A DNA stretch of 64,000 bases. It comes from Paenibacillus hamazuiensis. Lineage in GTDB: Bacteria; Bacillota; Bacilli; Paenibacillales; NBRC-103111. The stretch is from NCBI RefSeq assembly GCF_023276405.1, contig NZ_JALRMO010000001.1, positions 6,321,001 to 6,385,000 of the forward strand, written 5' to 3'. Below the pieces are notes generated by a model. That model did not search any database. It was not told where the DNA came from and was given only the letters and a program-made list of their open reading frames with translations. The position numbers and the translations under genes were made by a program. This document shows, one piece after another, positions 18,434 through 26,533 of the stretch. The first letter of the stretch is position 1; each line of letters begins with the position of its first letter.

Positions 18434-19387
18434 TTACTTCAAGTTCTCAGTAAAAAATGATTCCAACTTGTCGAATGGAATCACATCCGTCTTATCGTAC
18501 AAATCAACGTGTCCCGCATTGGGAACGATGTACAGTTCTTTTGGATCTGCCGCCAATTCGTAAGCATCTTCACTAAAGTATCGTGAGTGAGCATGCTCGC
18601 CGATGATGAACAAAATCGGTCGGGGCGAAACCGATTTAATGTAAGTAAGCAAAGGGAAGTTCATCCATGACATGCTGCTTGTCACGGTAAATTGCGTAAT
18701 TGAGTTTGGGTGGTACCCGCGAGGCGTAGAATAGAACTCGCCGAACTCGCGACTGATAGGGTCTGTATTTTCGTCAAATCCGATAGGAGCTCCTCGCTGT
18801 GTCAGCACCGGTTGGTTACTCTCAAATTCTGCGTAGCGCTGCTCGGCAACTGCATCGAGTATTCTATTGCGGTCGTCTTCGGTGAATGAATCCTTAAATC
18901 CGCTGCGTGCCGCACGGGATATATCGTACATGCTGACCGTGGCGACCGCCTTGATGCGCCTGTCAACCTGCGCTGCACTGATCGCAAAACCACCGCTACC
19001 GCACATACCGATTACACCAATTTGATTCCTGTCTACAAACGGTCGCGTACCTGCATAATCAACGGCTGCGCTAAAATCCTCTACGAATAGATCAGGTGAA
19101 GAAAGGTGCCGCGGCTCTCCGCCGCTGTATCCGTTGTACGATGGGTCAAATGCAAGAGCCACAAAACCACGCTCCGCCATGTTTTGAGCATATATACCGG
19201 AACCCTGCTCTTTAACGCCACCATAAGGTGCACCTATAATAACGGCTGCGTGTTTCTTTGACCCATCGAAGTCTTTTGGCAAGTAGAGATCCGCCGCAAT
19301 TTTAATTCCAAACCTGTTTTTGTATGAAACTGATTTTCTTGTTACCTTATCGCTCAACTCAAAAATATAGTTATCTGTCTTGGACAT
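18434..19387 (-). CDS. Alpha/beta hydrolase (YcjY/DLH-like)
   Basis: 317 aa. The alpha/beta-hydrolase core begins with NRFGIKIAADLYLP and IIGAPYGG. The nucleophile elbow reads IGVIGMCGSGGFA, i.e. a cysteine in the dienelactone-hydrolase style rather than the usual GxSxG serine. The acid and base regions are ILFIIGEHAHSRYFS and NAGHVDLYD. Such proteins are annotated as polyketide-type or acetyl-ester hydrolases. Divergent from the TetR at 19585; the 200-bp space holds a perfect 15-bp palindrome. Confidence 0.88.
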   Translation of the reverse strand: MSKTDNYIFELSDKVTRKSVSYKNRFGIKIAADLYLPKDFDGSKKHAAVIIGAPYGGVKEQGSGIYAQNMAERGFVALAFDPSYNGYSGGEPRHLSSPDLFVEDFSAAVDYAGTRPFVDRNQIGVIGMCGSGGFAISAAQVDRRIKAVATVSMYDISRAARSGFKDSFTEDDRNRILDAVAEQRYAEFESNQPVLTQRGAPIGFDENTDPISREFGEFYSTPRGYHPNSITQFTVTSSMSWMNFPLLTYIKSVSPRPILFIIGEHAHSRYFSEDAYELAADPKELYIVPNAGHVDLYDKTDVIPFDKLESFFTENLK

Positions 19388-19432
19388 TTGTTTTATCCCT
19401 CACTTTTCCCAGATTTTATTTACCCAGTTTCT

Positions 19433-19447
19433 TGTGTATAATACACA
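19433..19447. promoter_or_regulatory. Candidate TetR operator
   Basis: TGTGTATAATACACA is a perfect palindrome centred at 19440, midway between the divergent hydrolase (start 19387) and TetR (start 19585) genes. A further partial copy (GTGTATTA) follows at 19451. Length and placement fit a TetR-family operator; binding is inferred. Confidence 0.5.
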
Positions 19448-19584
19448 TGAGTGTATTACGAAACATATATGTATTATCCTAATTCAAAGTTCGGTTTTCA
19501 ATAACCAATTTGCTTGAATTCGTGGATTAGTTCACATACCAACGAAAAATGTATATTTCATTTATAGAAAGCGGTGATTTCCAA

Positions 19585-20133
19585 ATGGCCAAAGTGGATC
19601 GACGAATAATCAAAACGCAAGAAGCGATAAAAAAAGCGGTTATTGAGTTGATGTCTGAAAAAAATTTCGACGAGATTACGATACAAGACATCTCCGATAA
19701 AGCGGATATTAGCCGAAAAACCGTCTACCTTCATTACACGGATAAATTCGACCTGTTGGATAAGCTCATGGAAGAATATATAGACAGGCTCCGCAAAATC
19801 AGCGAAACAGCGTGTGAAATGGAGTGGGTACCGGCAACTCAGGTCTGCTTTGAATATTTGGAAAGTAACTACTTATTTTTTTCGACGATGTTAGCCAATA
19901 AAGGCGCCCCGTATTTTCGCACTCGATTCCTTGAGTATCAAATCGAAGCATTCAAAAATGAACTTCGGAAAACAAACGAAAGTAATAACACGGTCAGTGA
20001 AGAGATCATGGTTCATTTTGTCGCATCGGCTTACGTCGGAGTAGTGGAATGGTGGTTAACGAATGGAATGCCTTATCCACCTCGTGTCATGGCTGAACAA
20101 GTGGGGACGTTATTTGAGGAGATTTATAATTAA
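19585..20133 (+). CDS. TetR family regulator, copy 2
   Basis: 182 aa from ATG 19585 (MAKVDRRIIKTQEAIKKAV), which aligns with its two paralogues; the frame is open 36 bp further upstream. HTH at ~22-43 (DEITIQDISDKADISRKTVY), LHYTDKFDLLDKLM after it, and a C-terminal EWWLTNGMPYPP motif. Presumed repressor of the divergent hydrolase at 18434-19387. It is followed by a strong stem-loop. Confidence 0.9.
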   Translation: MAKVDRRIIKTQEAIKKAVIELMSEKNFDEITIQDISDKADISRKTVYLHYTDKFDLLDKLMEEYIDRLRKISETACEMEWVPATQVCFEYLESNYLFFSTMLANKGAPYFRTRFLEYQIEAFKNELRKTNESNNTVSEEIMVHFVASAYVGVVEWWLTNGMPYPPRVMAEQVGTLFEEIYN

Positions 20134-20173
20134 ATCGATTGATTATTAAATATTGAATCTCATGGCAATGAAA

Positions 20174-20208
20174 CAAGGAGCAGCACTATTTACATAAGCT
20201 GCTCCTTG
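20174..20208 (+). terminator. Hairpin after TetR copy 2
   Basis: CAAGGAGCAGC and GCTGCTCCTTG form an 11-bp perfect stem with a 13-nt loop, 40 bp after the TetR stop. There is no long T run, so it is only a probable terminator. Confidence 0.6.
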
Positions 20209-20272
20209 TCCCACTCCACAACCGATCGTGGAAGTTATATCCTCGGGCTCCCCTTTTTGGTGACGGGTCAGA

Positions 20273-20317
20273 TCCTAGGAGTCAGTCCGACGGATTCCGT
20301 CGGACTGACTCCTAGGA
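20273..20317. repeat. 45-bp perfect palindrome
   Basis: Two 22-bp arms (left arm begins TCCTAGGAGTCAGTCCGACG) are perfect inverted copies around a single central T (20295). One arm recurs with two changes at 22323-22344 in the same orientation as the right arm. No flanking T run, so it is not a simple terminator; possibly a mobile palindromic repeat. Confidence 0.75.
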
Positions 20318-20823
20318 AGAAATATTCCTGGAAATGATCCATTTCACCTCTTCTCTTAACACTGCTGATGTAACAGTGGTCGGTTACGACGAACAGGGGC
20401 AGGAGCAAGCTAGGACATTGCTGGGACAACGGGTCGCCCACTCTATCGCAGTGTCAAGTTCCGGTACATCGATTCGCTAAAACTCTTATAGGGATGATCC
20501 AATGTGATACCTCCTCATAATGGCTGATTTTATACGAATGATTCTGACACGATGTAGCATCATCGCAATGTAAGTTAATATTATATCCAGAATTTGCTTA
20601 CAAGTAGGGAATGTTTTCGTTAAAATGTTTATGCCTATTCTATGGTAATTTGCCCATTAACGTAGAAAAGGCCGCTCGATCACGCGGCGGCCGTTTATTG
20701 GAACTATCGTATCCGTTAGTTCAATATCTTTATGATTGGGCAAATGCCGTTTCCGTGAAATGGATATTACATACATTGATACGGATACTTCACCATCCAT
20801 CATAGAGGAGGGTATAAGGAAAT
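20318..20823. other. Intergenic region without a recognisable gene
   Basis: About 500 bp. From 20318 to 20480 the + strand reads like decayed coding sequence (HFTSSLNTADVTVVGYDEQG, then GQRVAHSIAVSSSGTS) with no recognisable start and no family I can name. The rest is AT-rich. No RNA gene seen. Confidence 0.4.
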
Positions 20824-21318
20824 ATGGCAATATGCCCAAAATTTTGCATTCCTTCAACAAACATAACGCTTCGACAACGACTTAGACAACTTATTGGAAA
20901 ATCATTTGGTGAATTTGGTTTGGGCATTGAACTCAATAACAGTGGAAAATTTATCCGAGGGACAATTCTAAGCGTTGGTACGGTATTCTTAATATTCAAG
21001 CGAACCAACAATAAGCGTTTAAGAATCAGAATATCCAATATAACTGATATTGATTTAGGGGAAGTTGGAGCGCCTGTTAAAATTGCAAATAGGTTAGCAA
21101 TAGTGCGTGAGAAATCCACAAGAACTCAGCCTATTAGAATCATAGGAACAATATTTGTTAAAGTAGGTAAAGATTTTGTTGAATTTATAAGCTTTAATCC
21201 ATCTGAAGGTAGTACAATATTTCAAAGAGAAATCCTCCCTTGCAGTAGAATTAGAAGCATTGAATGCATACTTCAAAAATGCACTACAAGCAGTAGCACC
21301 GCTATCAAGCGTAAATGA
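20824..21318 (+). CDS. Hypothetical protein
   Basis: 164 aa, basic, with a ribosome site (GAGGAGGG) about 10 nt before the ATG. The central part (GKSFGEFGLGIELNNSGKF, GTILSVGTVFLIFKRTNN, ISNITDIDLGEVG) looks like a small beta-barrel fold, and the end is Ser/Lys-rich. I do not recognise a family. An efficient terminator follows directly, which supports it being a single-gene transcription unit. Base composition is more AT-rich than the surrounding oxidoreductase genes. Confidence 0.6.
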   Translation: MAICPKFCIPSTNITLRQRLRQLIGKSFGEFGLGIELNNSGKFIRGTILSVGTVFLIFKRTNNKRLRIRISNITDIDLGEVGAPVKIANRLAIVREKSTRTQPIRIIGTIFVKVGKDFVEFISFNPSEGSTIFQREILPCSRIRSIECILQKCTTSSSTAIKRK

Positions 21319-21335
21319 AACAACAAGCGTAAGCA

Positions 21336-21372
21336 TTAAAAAGAAAGTCCTTTCTTTGGACTTTCTTTTTAA
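21336..21372 (+). terminator. Rho-independent terminator
   Basis: 15-bp perfect stem TTAAAAAGAAAGTCC / GGACTTTCTTTTTAA with a 7-nt loop, followed by T-rich sequence, 18 bp after the hypothetical gene's stop. Confidence 0.9.
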
Positions 21373-21464
21373 TTTTTCATTTAACTGCCAGATAGCTTAA
21401 TGGACCGCTCGAAATAAACCGCGGCGGCCCCATGTTGCGTTTCTGTACGATCGTTTTCCGTTAG

Positions 21465-21760
21465 AACAATAGTCTGGCTTTTTATATTTGATACTGTAGT
21501 TGCTGATTTTACTTGGTTTTGAAGGCGAGTAAACGCCTGCTTTTGAAAAATAAGTTTTAGACTGGACCCATGACTACGATGCGTTGAAGGATGAAATTAG
21601 AAAATATAGTTTTAGACTGTTCGAGCACGTCGCCGGAACCGGCGCGCCGATCACAAGAACCCGGAACTTGGAGCTGCAATTGTTTAAGCAGGGCCGCCGT
21701 CGCCGGCTACCAGTATACAACTTTATTATCTCAGTCTAGGTTTTACAATATCTCCTCGAG
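21465..21760. repeat. Cluster A of Tn7-type end repeats
   Basis: Two + oriented sites lie at 21545 (GAAAAATAAGTTTTAGACTG) and 21600 (GAAAATATAGTTTTAGACTG), 55 bp apart as in a Tn7 left end. Two - oriented sites lie at 21711-21731 (reverse strand GATAATAAAGTTGTATACTG) and around 21734-21754 (CCTAGACTG core), abutting as in a right end. A weaker - oriented match is near 21468. No clean TGT/ACA terminus was found here, so it looks like decayed ends. The last site overlaps the stop codon of the EthD gene. Compare with the better-preserved arrays at 52050 and 56011. Confidence 0.55.
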
Positions 21761-22057
21761 CTCATATATCATGCAGTGCACGCCTGGACTCAGCCTTTCA
21801 AGGTTTCCAGCATCTTCGCCAGTTGCTCTTTCTTCCGGTGACCGAAATGCATTATTGATTTCTTCCATACTGTCCCAATCCAGTTCGGCCACTAGATAGT
21901 ATGGGTCGCCTCCTCGAATTGGTACTGTGTTATGACTTAAGGAATAATGGCGGAGACCCGGAAGTTTTTTTGCCAAGGGAATGTGTACCTCGCGGTAGTG
22001 GTTCTCAAATGCCTCGATATCATTTGGCTCGGTGTATAGTACTAAGAATCGGACCAA
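21743..22057 (-). CDS. EthD domain protein
   Basis: 104 aa, single ferredoxin-like EthD domain (MVRFLVLYTEPNDIEAFENH, YREVHIPLAKKLPGLRHY, PYYLVAELDWDSMEEI, FRSPEERATGED). AGGAGGGG lies before the ATG. EthD proteins act in ether/aromatic degradation or as small dimeric alpha-beta-barrel enzymes or monooxygenases. It has no operon partner. Its 3' end runs into a Tn7-type repeat, but the full domain is present. Confidence 0.85.
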   Translation of the reverse strand: MVRFLVLYTEPNDIEAFENHYREVHIPLAKKLPGLRHYSLSHNTVPIRGGDPYYLVAELDWDSMEEINNAFRSPEERATGEDAGNLERLSPGVHCMIYELEEIL

Positions 22058-22407
22058 TAAAACCCCTCCTAAATTCTCAATATTTACATTTTTGAACTCA
22101 ACTTCGATTAGCTTGTCGATAAAAAAGGGTCGTTCCTACGACACGATGATCGCATTGGGGAAGCTAATCGAGTTGATCAATGAGATTGCCACCAAAGCAG
22201 GAAAGAAGATTAATGCAGCGATTCAGCGTCAACTCCAAAGTGGATTTCAGGTCTGCCCACTAACTTCAAAAGATACCGCGTTATAAAACAGGTCTCCTAC
22301 GAGTAAGAGGTTTTAAACTCAATCCGTCGGACAGACTCCTAAGACAGCAAAGAGGCAGACGTTCGCGTCTCCCTCTTTACTGTCCTGCGGATTTGGCGCC
22401 GTTCCGG
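22058..22407. other. Intergenic region with a palindrome-related repeat
   Basis: No gene recognised in 350 bp. Base 22323 starts a 22-bp near copy (two mismatches) of an arm of the 45-bp palindrome at 20273-20317. Frames in 22130-22285 look weakly coding on the + strand (MIALGKLIELINEIATKAG), but I cannot assign them. Confidence 0.4.
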
Positions 22408-22674
22408 TCAACGGGAGGCGCTCATGGCTTCCAATTCCTCTTTGCTCGGGCCATAGACGCCTGGCACAACCAAGTCCGCTTGGCGCATCAGCACCGTCAA
22501 CTGACCACGGTGATGTGCCTGGTGGCGGACAAATGCGGTAATGGTCTCGAATACGGACCAGTCGAACATGCCAAACATAAAGCGCTGTTCCTTCAGCGTA
22601 GCGTCCGTCCACTGGGCCTGAACGGCCGCGATTGGTAAGTGTGAATCACTCGGGACAGTTTTTAGCACGCACAA
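22408..22674 (-). pseudogene. DinB-family protein, C-terminal remnant
   Basis: 88-residue frame whose last ~60 residues match the end of DinB/YfiT-like four-helix metal-binding proteins (ETITAFVRHQAHHRGQLTVL, then MRQADLVVPGVYGPSKEE). The HxxxH-type pair HQAHHRGQ is present, but the N-terminal helices with the other histidine ligand are missing. The family is ~150-170 aa, so the gene is truncated and the first residues of this ORF come from unrelated sequence. Confidence 0.8.
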
Positions 22675-22747
22675 TCAACGTGAGGTCAATCCGTTCCATA
22701 CCAAGTGCCAGACCGACTGGAACGAGTGTTCATAGTCAACGTGGGTA

Positions 22748-22788
22748 TTGACATTTATCTAAAAATAAAGTATCTTAAAATTAAGATA
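22748..22788 (+). promoter_or_regulatory. marR promoter with overlapping palindromic operator
   Basis: TTGACA at 22748 is followed after 17 bp by TATCTT at 22771. The palindrome TATCTTAA-AA-TTAAGATA (22771-22788) covers the -10 and downstream bases, so the MarR product encoded just downstream probably represses itself. Confidence 0.65.
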
Positions 22789-22825
22789 AATAAGAAAGCA
22801 ACGATGAAACGAAAGGAGGAGTAAC

Positions 22826-23269
22826 ATGACAAAAGCCAAGGATGATTCATTGGATCTTTTTATCGCCTTATCTAGGGCGAGCCAATGGGTCAACGCGCAT
22901 GCAGACCGGGACATTCGGCAGCGCGGGTTGAACCGGACCGAATTCGGAGTTCTGGAGCTGCTCTACCATAAAGGGGCACAGCCTATTCAACAAATTGGCG
23001 GAAAAGTGCTTATGAGCAGCGGCAACATCACGTATGTCGTCGATAAGCTGGAACAGAAGCAGCTGGTTCACCGGAAAGCATCGACCGAGGACCGACGCCT
23101 CATTTATGCCGAGATAACCGATAAAGGCAAACAGTTTATTGAAGAAGTGTTTCCCAGCCATGCGGAAGTCATCGAGAAGGCCGTGAACGGGTTAACGCCC
23201 GAAGAGAAGAAGGTTGCAAGTCAGCTGCTGAAAAAACTGGGTAAATACGCACAACAGAGTTTTAAGTAG
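22826..23269 (+). CDS. MarR family regulator (MhqR-like)
   Basis: 147 aa winged-helix regulator: HTH with FGVLELLYHKGAQPIQQIGG, recognition helix LMSSGNITYVVDKLEQKQL and wing STEDRRLIYAEITDKG. GGAGGAG precedes the ATG. Next gene downstream is a ring-cleaving dioxygenase, followed by a carboxylesterase and a flavin reductase; in B. subtilis MhqR controls dioxygenase/esterase/nitroreductase genes against quinones and catechols. The assignment as MhqR-like rests on this context and on the ATCTCGAAT-type palindrome before the operon. Confidence 0.88.
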   Translation: MTKAKDDSLDLFIALSRASQWVNAHADRDIRQRGLNRTEFGVLELLYHKGAQPIQQIGGKVLMSSGNITYVVDKLEQKQLVHRKASTEDRRLIYAEITDKGKQFIEEVFPSHAEVIEKAVNGLTPEEKKVASQLLKKLGKYAQQSFK

Positions 23270-23331
23270 CTGTATCGTCGTGATGCGAATAGCTGCTTGA
23301 CTCTTTTCCAGCTCATATATCTTAATTTTGA

Positions 23332-23353
23332 GAATCTCGAATATTAGATATTC
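23332..23353 (+). promoter_or_regulatory. MhqR-box-like operator
   Basis: An imperfect 22-bp palindrome with half sites GAATCTCGAAT and ATTAGATATTC, 50 bp before the dioxygenase start. It resembles the TATCTCGAATTCGAGATA box of B. subtilis MhqR. A related TATCTTAATTTTGAGA lies just upstream (23318). Confidence 0.6.
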
Positions 23354-23402
23354 TGTAATGCATTTTGAATCATACTTAAACAAAAAAAAGGAGTTGGCCA
23401 AA

Positions 23403-24350
23403 ATGGTAAAACCAACAGCGGGAATTCATCATATTACAGCTTTCGTGAGGAATGCGCAGGAAACGGTCGATTTTTATACGGGTGTGCTTGGCCTCAGGCT
23501 GGTCAAGAAAACGATTAACTTTGACGCGCCGGAAGTGTACCATCTGTATTTCGGTAATGAGCTGGGAAGCCCGGGTACGATCATTACCTTTTTCCCGTGG
23601 GAGGGTTCGCGGAAAGGCCGCATCGGCGGCGGTCAGGTCGGCGTAACCACGTATGCGGTTCCCGCAGGCGCACTCGAATTTTGGAAAGAGCGGCTCACGC
23701 GGTTTAACGTCCCGTTTAACCAAATGGAGAGATTTTCCGAGACGTATATTCAATTCGAGGACAAAGACGGGCTGCAGCTTGAGATTGTGGAGCGCGAGGG
23801 TGGACCTCAAAGCCGGTGGACGTTCGGAAACATTCCGGCGGATAAGGCGATCAGAGGTTTCGGAGGCGCCGTTCTCTACAGCGTTGCCCCTGACAAAACC
23901 GACAAGCTGCTTGTGGAGGTGATGGGGCTTCAGAAAGTGGGGCAAGAGGGAGGTTATACCCGTTACAAAGCGGCAGGGAACCTGGGAAATGTGATCGATC
24001 TCAATGCAACCCCGATGGAGTTCGGCGCAGGCGGAGCCGGTACGGTTCACCATATTGCTTGGCGGGCACAGGATGACGAGGAGCATGCATTGTGGAGAAG
24101 CCATATCGCGCAAAGCGGATACCATCCGACACCGATTGTCGATCGCCAATATTTCCATGCGTTATATTTCCGGGAAGCGGGCGGCATCTTGTTCGAGATT
24201 GCCACAGATCCGCCAGGGTTTGCGCGAGACGAGGAGCCGGAGAAACTCGGGGAGAAGCTGATGCTGCCGGAATGGTTTGAAGCGAATCGTCCTGAAATCG
24301 AAGCGAATTTACCCCCAATTCATGTGAGAGTATTGGAGGAGGAAAAATGA
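23403..24350 (+). CDS. mhqO: Ring-cleaving dioxygenase (MhqO/MhqE-like)
   Basis: 315 aa from ATG 23403 (AAGGAG upstream). It has two vicinal-oxygen-chelate (glyoxalase/bleomycin fold) halves. Metal ligands are expected in GIHHITAF (His near residue 8), GTVHHIAWR and ILFEIATDPPGF (Glu). The substrate-side text DFYTGVLGLRLVKKT is typical of type I extradiol dioxygenases of the Mhq group, which open substituted hydroquinones. First gene of a three-gene operon that overlaps the esterase by 4 bp. Presumed soluble and cytoplasmic. Confidence 0.88.
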   Translation: MVKPTAGIHHITAFVRNAQETVDFYTGVLGLRLVKKTINFDAPEVYHLYFGNELGSPGTIITFFPWEGSRKGRIGGGQVGVTTYAVPAGALEFWKERLTRFNVPFNQMERFSETYIQFEDKDGLQLEIVEREGGPQSRWTFGNIPADKAIRGFGGAVLYSVAPDKTDKLLVEVMGLQKVGQEGGYTRYKAAGNLGNVIDLNATPMEFGAGGAGTVHHIAWRAQDDEEHALWRSHIAQSGYHPTPIVDRQYFHALYFREAGGILFEIATDPPGFARDEEPEKLGEKLMLPEWFEANRPEIEANLPPIHVRVLEEEK

Positions 24351-24958
24351 TGAAGCATATTTTTCAACAAGGAACGGACCTTAGCGCACCGGTGCTCGTA
24401 TTATTCCATGGCACGGGCGGCACGGAGCGTGATCTGCTGCCGCTCGCCCGCCTCCTTTCACCGGCTTCGTCCGTGCTCAGCGTAAGAGGTAACGTGCTGG
24501 AGAACGGCATGCCGCGGTTTTTTCGCCGATTGGCCGAAGGGGTGTTTGACGAGGAGGATCTCCTCTTTCGCACGCAGGAATTGAACGATTTCCTGGATAC
24601 CGCTGCGGAGGAATATGCGTTTGATCGCCGCAATCTTGTGGCCGTCGGCTATTCCAACGGCGCCAATATCGCGGGAAGCCTCTTGTTTCATTTCCCGGGT
24701 GCTCTGAAAGGAGCGATCCTGCATCATCCGATGGTGCCGCGGCGCGGCGTGAAGCTGCCGGATCTGGTAGATCTGCCTTGCTTCATCGGCGCGGGGAAGA
24801 ACGATCCGATCTGCTCCCCCGAAGAGACGGAGGAGCTGAAGATGCTGTTGTCCCGGGCCGGTGCGGACGTAACGGTTCATTGGGAAAACTTCGGCCATCA
24901 GCTGAGTTCATCGGAAGTGCAAGCGGCTGCAGCGTGGTATCAGCGGCATTTTGGATGA
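24347..24958 (+). CDS. mhqD: Carboxylesterase/phospholipase family hydrolase (MhqD-like)
   Basis: 203 aa alpha/beta hydrolase. Oxyanion loop LFHGTGGTERDLLPL, nucleophile Ser in VGYSNGANIAG, Asp in FIGAGKNDPICSP and His in NFGHQLSSSE complete a catalytic triad. Its start overlaps the dioxygenase stop (ATGA). In B. subtilis MhqD is encoded with MhqE and induced by catechol and methylhydroquinone; the same role is inferred here, namely hydrolysis of a ring-cleavage product or reactive ester. Confidence 0.88.
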   Translation: MMKHIFQQGTDLSAPVLVLFHGTGGTERDLLPLARLLSPASSVLSVRGNVLENGMPRFFRRLAEGVFDEEDLLFRTQELNDFLDTAAEEYAFDRRNLVAVGYSNGANIAGSLLFHFPGALKGAILHHPMVPRRGVKLPDLVDLPCFIGAGKNDPICSPEETEELKMLLSRAGADVTVHWENFGHQLSSSEVQAAAAWYQRHFG

Positions 24959-24991
24959 GGAGCGGTTATAGCCTTAAGGAGCGAGAGGAGA

Positions 24992-25609
24992 ATGAATGTG
25001 ATATCCGTTGATCCTGCAAGCCTAAGCGAGCGAGAAAATTACAAGCTGTTGACGGGAAGTATTATTCCGAGACCGGTTGCATTCGTAACGACCCTTTCGA
25101 AAGAGGGAGTTTTAAACGCGGCACCGTTCAGTTATTTTAATATCGTGGCTGCCAATCCTCCTATGGTTTCCGTATCGGTGCAGAGGAAACAAGGAGCGCT
25201 GAAGGATACGTCGAGAAATGCGATAGAGACGGGGGAGTTCGTCGTCCACATCTCGGACGAATCGTATATCCGCGAGATTAACTTGACCGCCGCCAGCTTG
25301 CCGCCGGTTGAGAGCGAAGCAGCTGCAGCCGGACTCACACCGGTTGCAAGCGAAAAGATTAGTGTACCCGGCGTAGCGGAAGCCAAAATCCGGATGGAGT
25401 GCGTCCTTGAACATGCTTTACCGCTCGGCGGAACGGAGGACCATCCCGCCGCCGATTTGTTAATAGGGAAGGTCGTCTGCTTCCATATGGACGAAAGAGT
25501 GTATCGGGACGGGTATATTGACGCTCATGCGCTCCGGCCGGTCAGCCGGCTTGGCGGCAGCTCCTATTCCAAGCTTGGAGAAATGTTTTCGATAGATCGG
25601 CCGGAATAA
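24992..25609 (+). CDS. Flavin reductase domain protein (FMN-binding split barrel)
   Basis: 205 aa. Residues ~15-165 are a flavin-reductase-like split barrel (YKLLTGSIIPRPVAFVTT, GVLNAAPFSYFNIVAANPPM, GEFVVHISDE), with HALRPVSRLGGSSYSKLGE near the end. Proteins of this DIM6/NTAB type bind FMN and reduce flavin or quinones. Last gene of the MarR-controlled operon, 33 bp after the esterase. It likely supplies reductive detoxification of quinones alongside the dioxygenase. Confidence 0.87.
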   Translation: MNVISVDPASLSERENYKLLTGSIIPRPVAFVTTLSKEGVLNAAPFSYFNIVAANPPMVSVSVQRKQGALKDTSRNAIETGEFVVHISDESYIREINLTAASLPPVESEAAAAGLTPVASEKISVPGVAEAKIRMECVLEHALPLGGTEDHPAADLLIGKVVCFHMDERVYRDGYIDAHALRPVSRLGGSSYSKLGEMFSIDRPE

Positions 25610-25681
25610 TAACCCCTTGTGTGGAAATTACTGTGATTCGTATGTACTATTCCAGCGGCGGAGCGGGACACATGAAAAAAA

Positions 25682-25724
25682 AGACTGGAGATCCGTCAGC
25701 GGTGAGCTGAGGGATTTCCAGTCC
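25682..25724 (-). terminator. Terminator for leftward transcription
   Basis: Reading leftward, GGACTGGAAATCCC pairs with GGATCTCCAGTC (one mismatch) around an inner CAGC/GCTG stem, followed by a run of eight T. It faces the decayed operon to the right and blocks read-through toward the flavin reductase. Confidence 0.75.
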
Positions 25725-26090
25725 TTGGTGAGATTCAAGGCAAGATTTATTGGTCGAAGACAAAGTTTGAAGCGGGAAAACAGGGTTTATTTTGTCTATA
25801 CTGTTCGTTGACATTAGAGTTGGTAACCAATAAACCTCAGTTTTTCTGCCGCGGCAACTAACATTAGAGAGTTATTGCTTTCTCATATCCTCGACCAGTA
25901 AACTCATATACATGAATTTGGCACTTTGCAGTAAGGAAATGCCCAATGAAGTAAGCAATACTTGCAGGGGAATTAATGAATAGTTGAATAACAGTAATTC
26001 CGCTTCCTCGCTATAGTTCATGGCTAATGTCTGCTTCATAGAAATGTAGTCAATACTGCTCAGTAAGACGATTAGTAAGGGCGGGATGAC
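25725..26090 (-). other. Decayed coding remnant
   Basis: On the - strand 26060-25875 reads KQTLAMNYSEEAELLLFNYS, LIPLQVLLTSLGISLLQSAK and ends VEDMRKQ, a clear coding texture with a hydrophobic helix, but no start and no family I can name. The rest is AT-rich. Confidence 0.4.
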
Positions 26091-26533
26091 TCATGTGGAC
26101 TTCAATGAGCAGCAATGACAATATGATTTCGGATATGCGAACGACATAGATGGCACAAAAAGTAACGTAGCAATAAAAGCCAAAATATTTACAATCGCAA
26201 AGAAATACATAGCCATTTGAATCGAAGTGGCATTCACGATAAAAGTAGCGAGGGGTACGCCAAGCACCATACCAGCAGAGTTGCCTAGGTATACTGGATG
26301 CAAAAAAGCATAATTTTTTTGCGATTCATACCAGAGAACAGCAATGGCAAAATAGGACCGGATATCGCAACAGCCAGAGCAAAGAGGCTTACCAACGATC
26401 CAGCTTGGGTTGTTGTTACGTGAAAGTGATCGGCAATGACGGGCAACAACCCAACAATACCGAGTTCCGTATTTAAAATGCCGAAAGCTCCTAGAGTTAA
26501 TATAAATATCAATAAATTATTTCGTTGTTCCAT
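26091..26533 (-). pseudogene. Degraded MFS transporter
   Basis: Relative of the intact transporter at 16918-18090. The N-terminus is well kept (MEQRNNLLIFILTLGAFG..., SGMNRKKIMLF) but then jumps, with a frame change near 26300, straight to HPVYLGNSAGMVLGVPLAT, skipping about 50 residues (TM3-TM4) compared with the paralogue. After FVPSMSF the frame is lost and spans 7-12 are absent. Transport cannot be expected. The start abuts the stop of the NmrA-like gene (shared base 26533). Confidence 0.9.

Noticed and set aside
20273-20317. Palindrome considered as a rho-independent terminator
   Set aside because: No T run on either side, single-base loop, and a terminator-like hairpin already lies between it and the TetR gene.
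23376-24158. 260-aa minus-strand ORF opposite the dioxygenase
   Set aside because: Antisense shadow of a clear dioxygenase gene in GC-richer sequence; protein text has no domain and no ribosome site.
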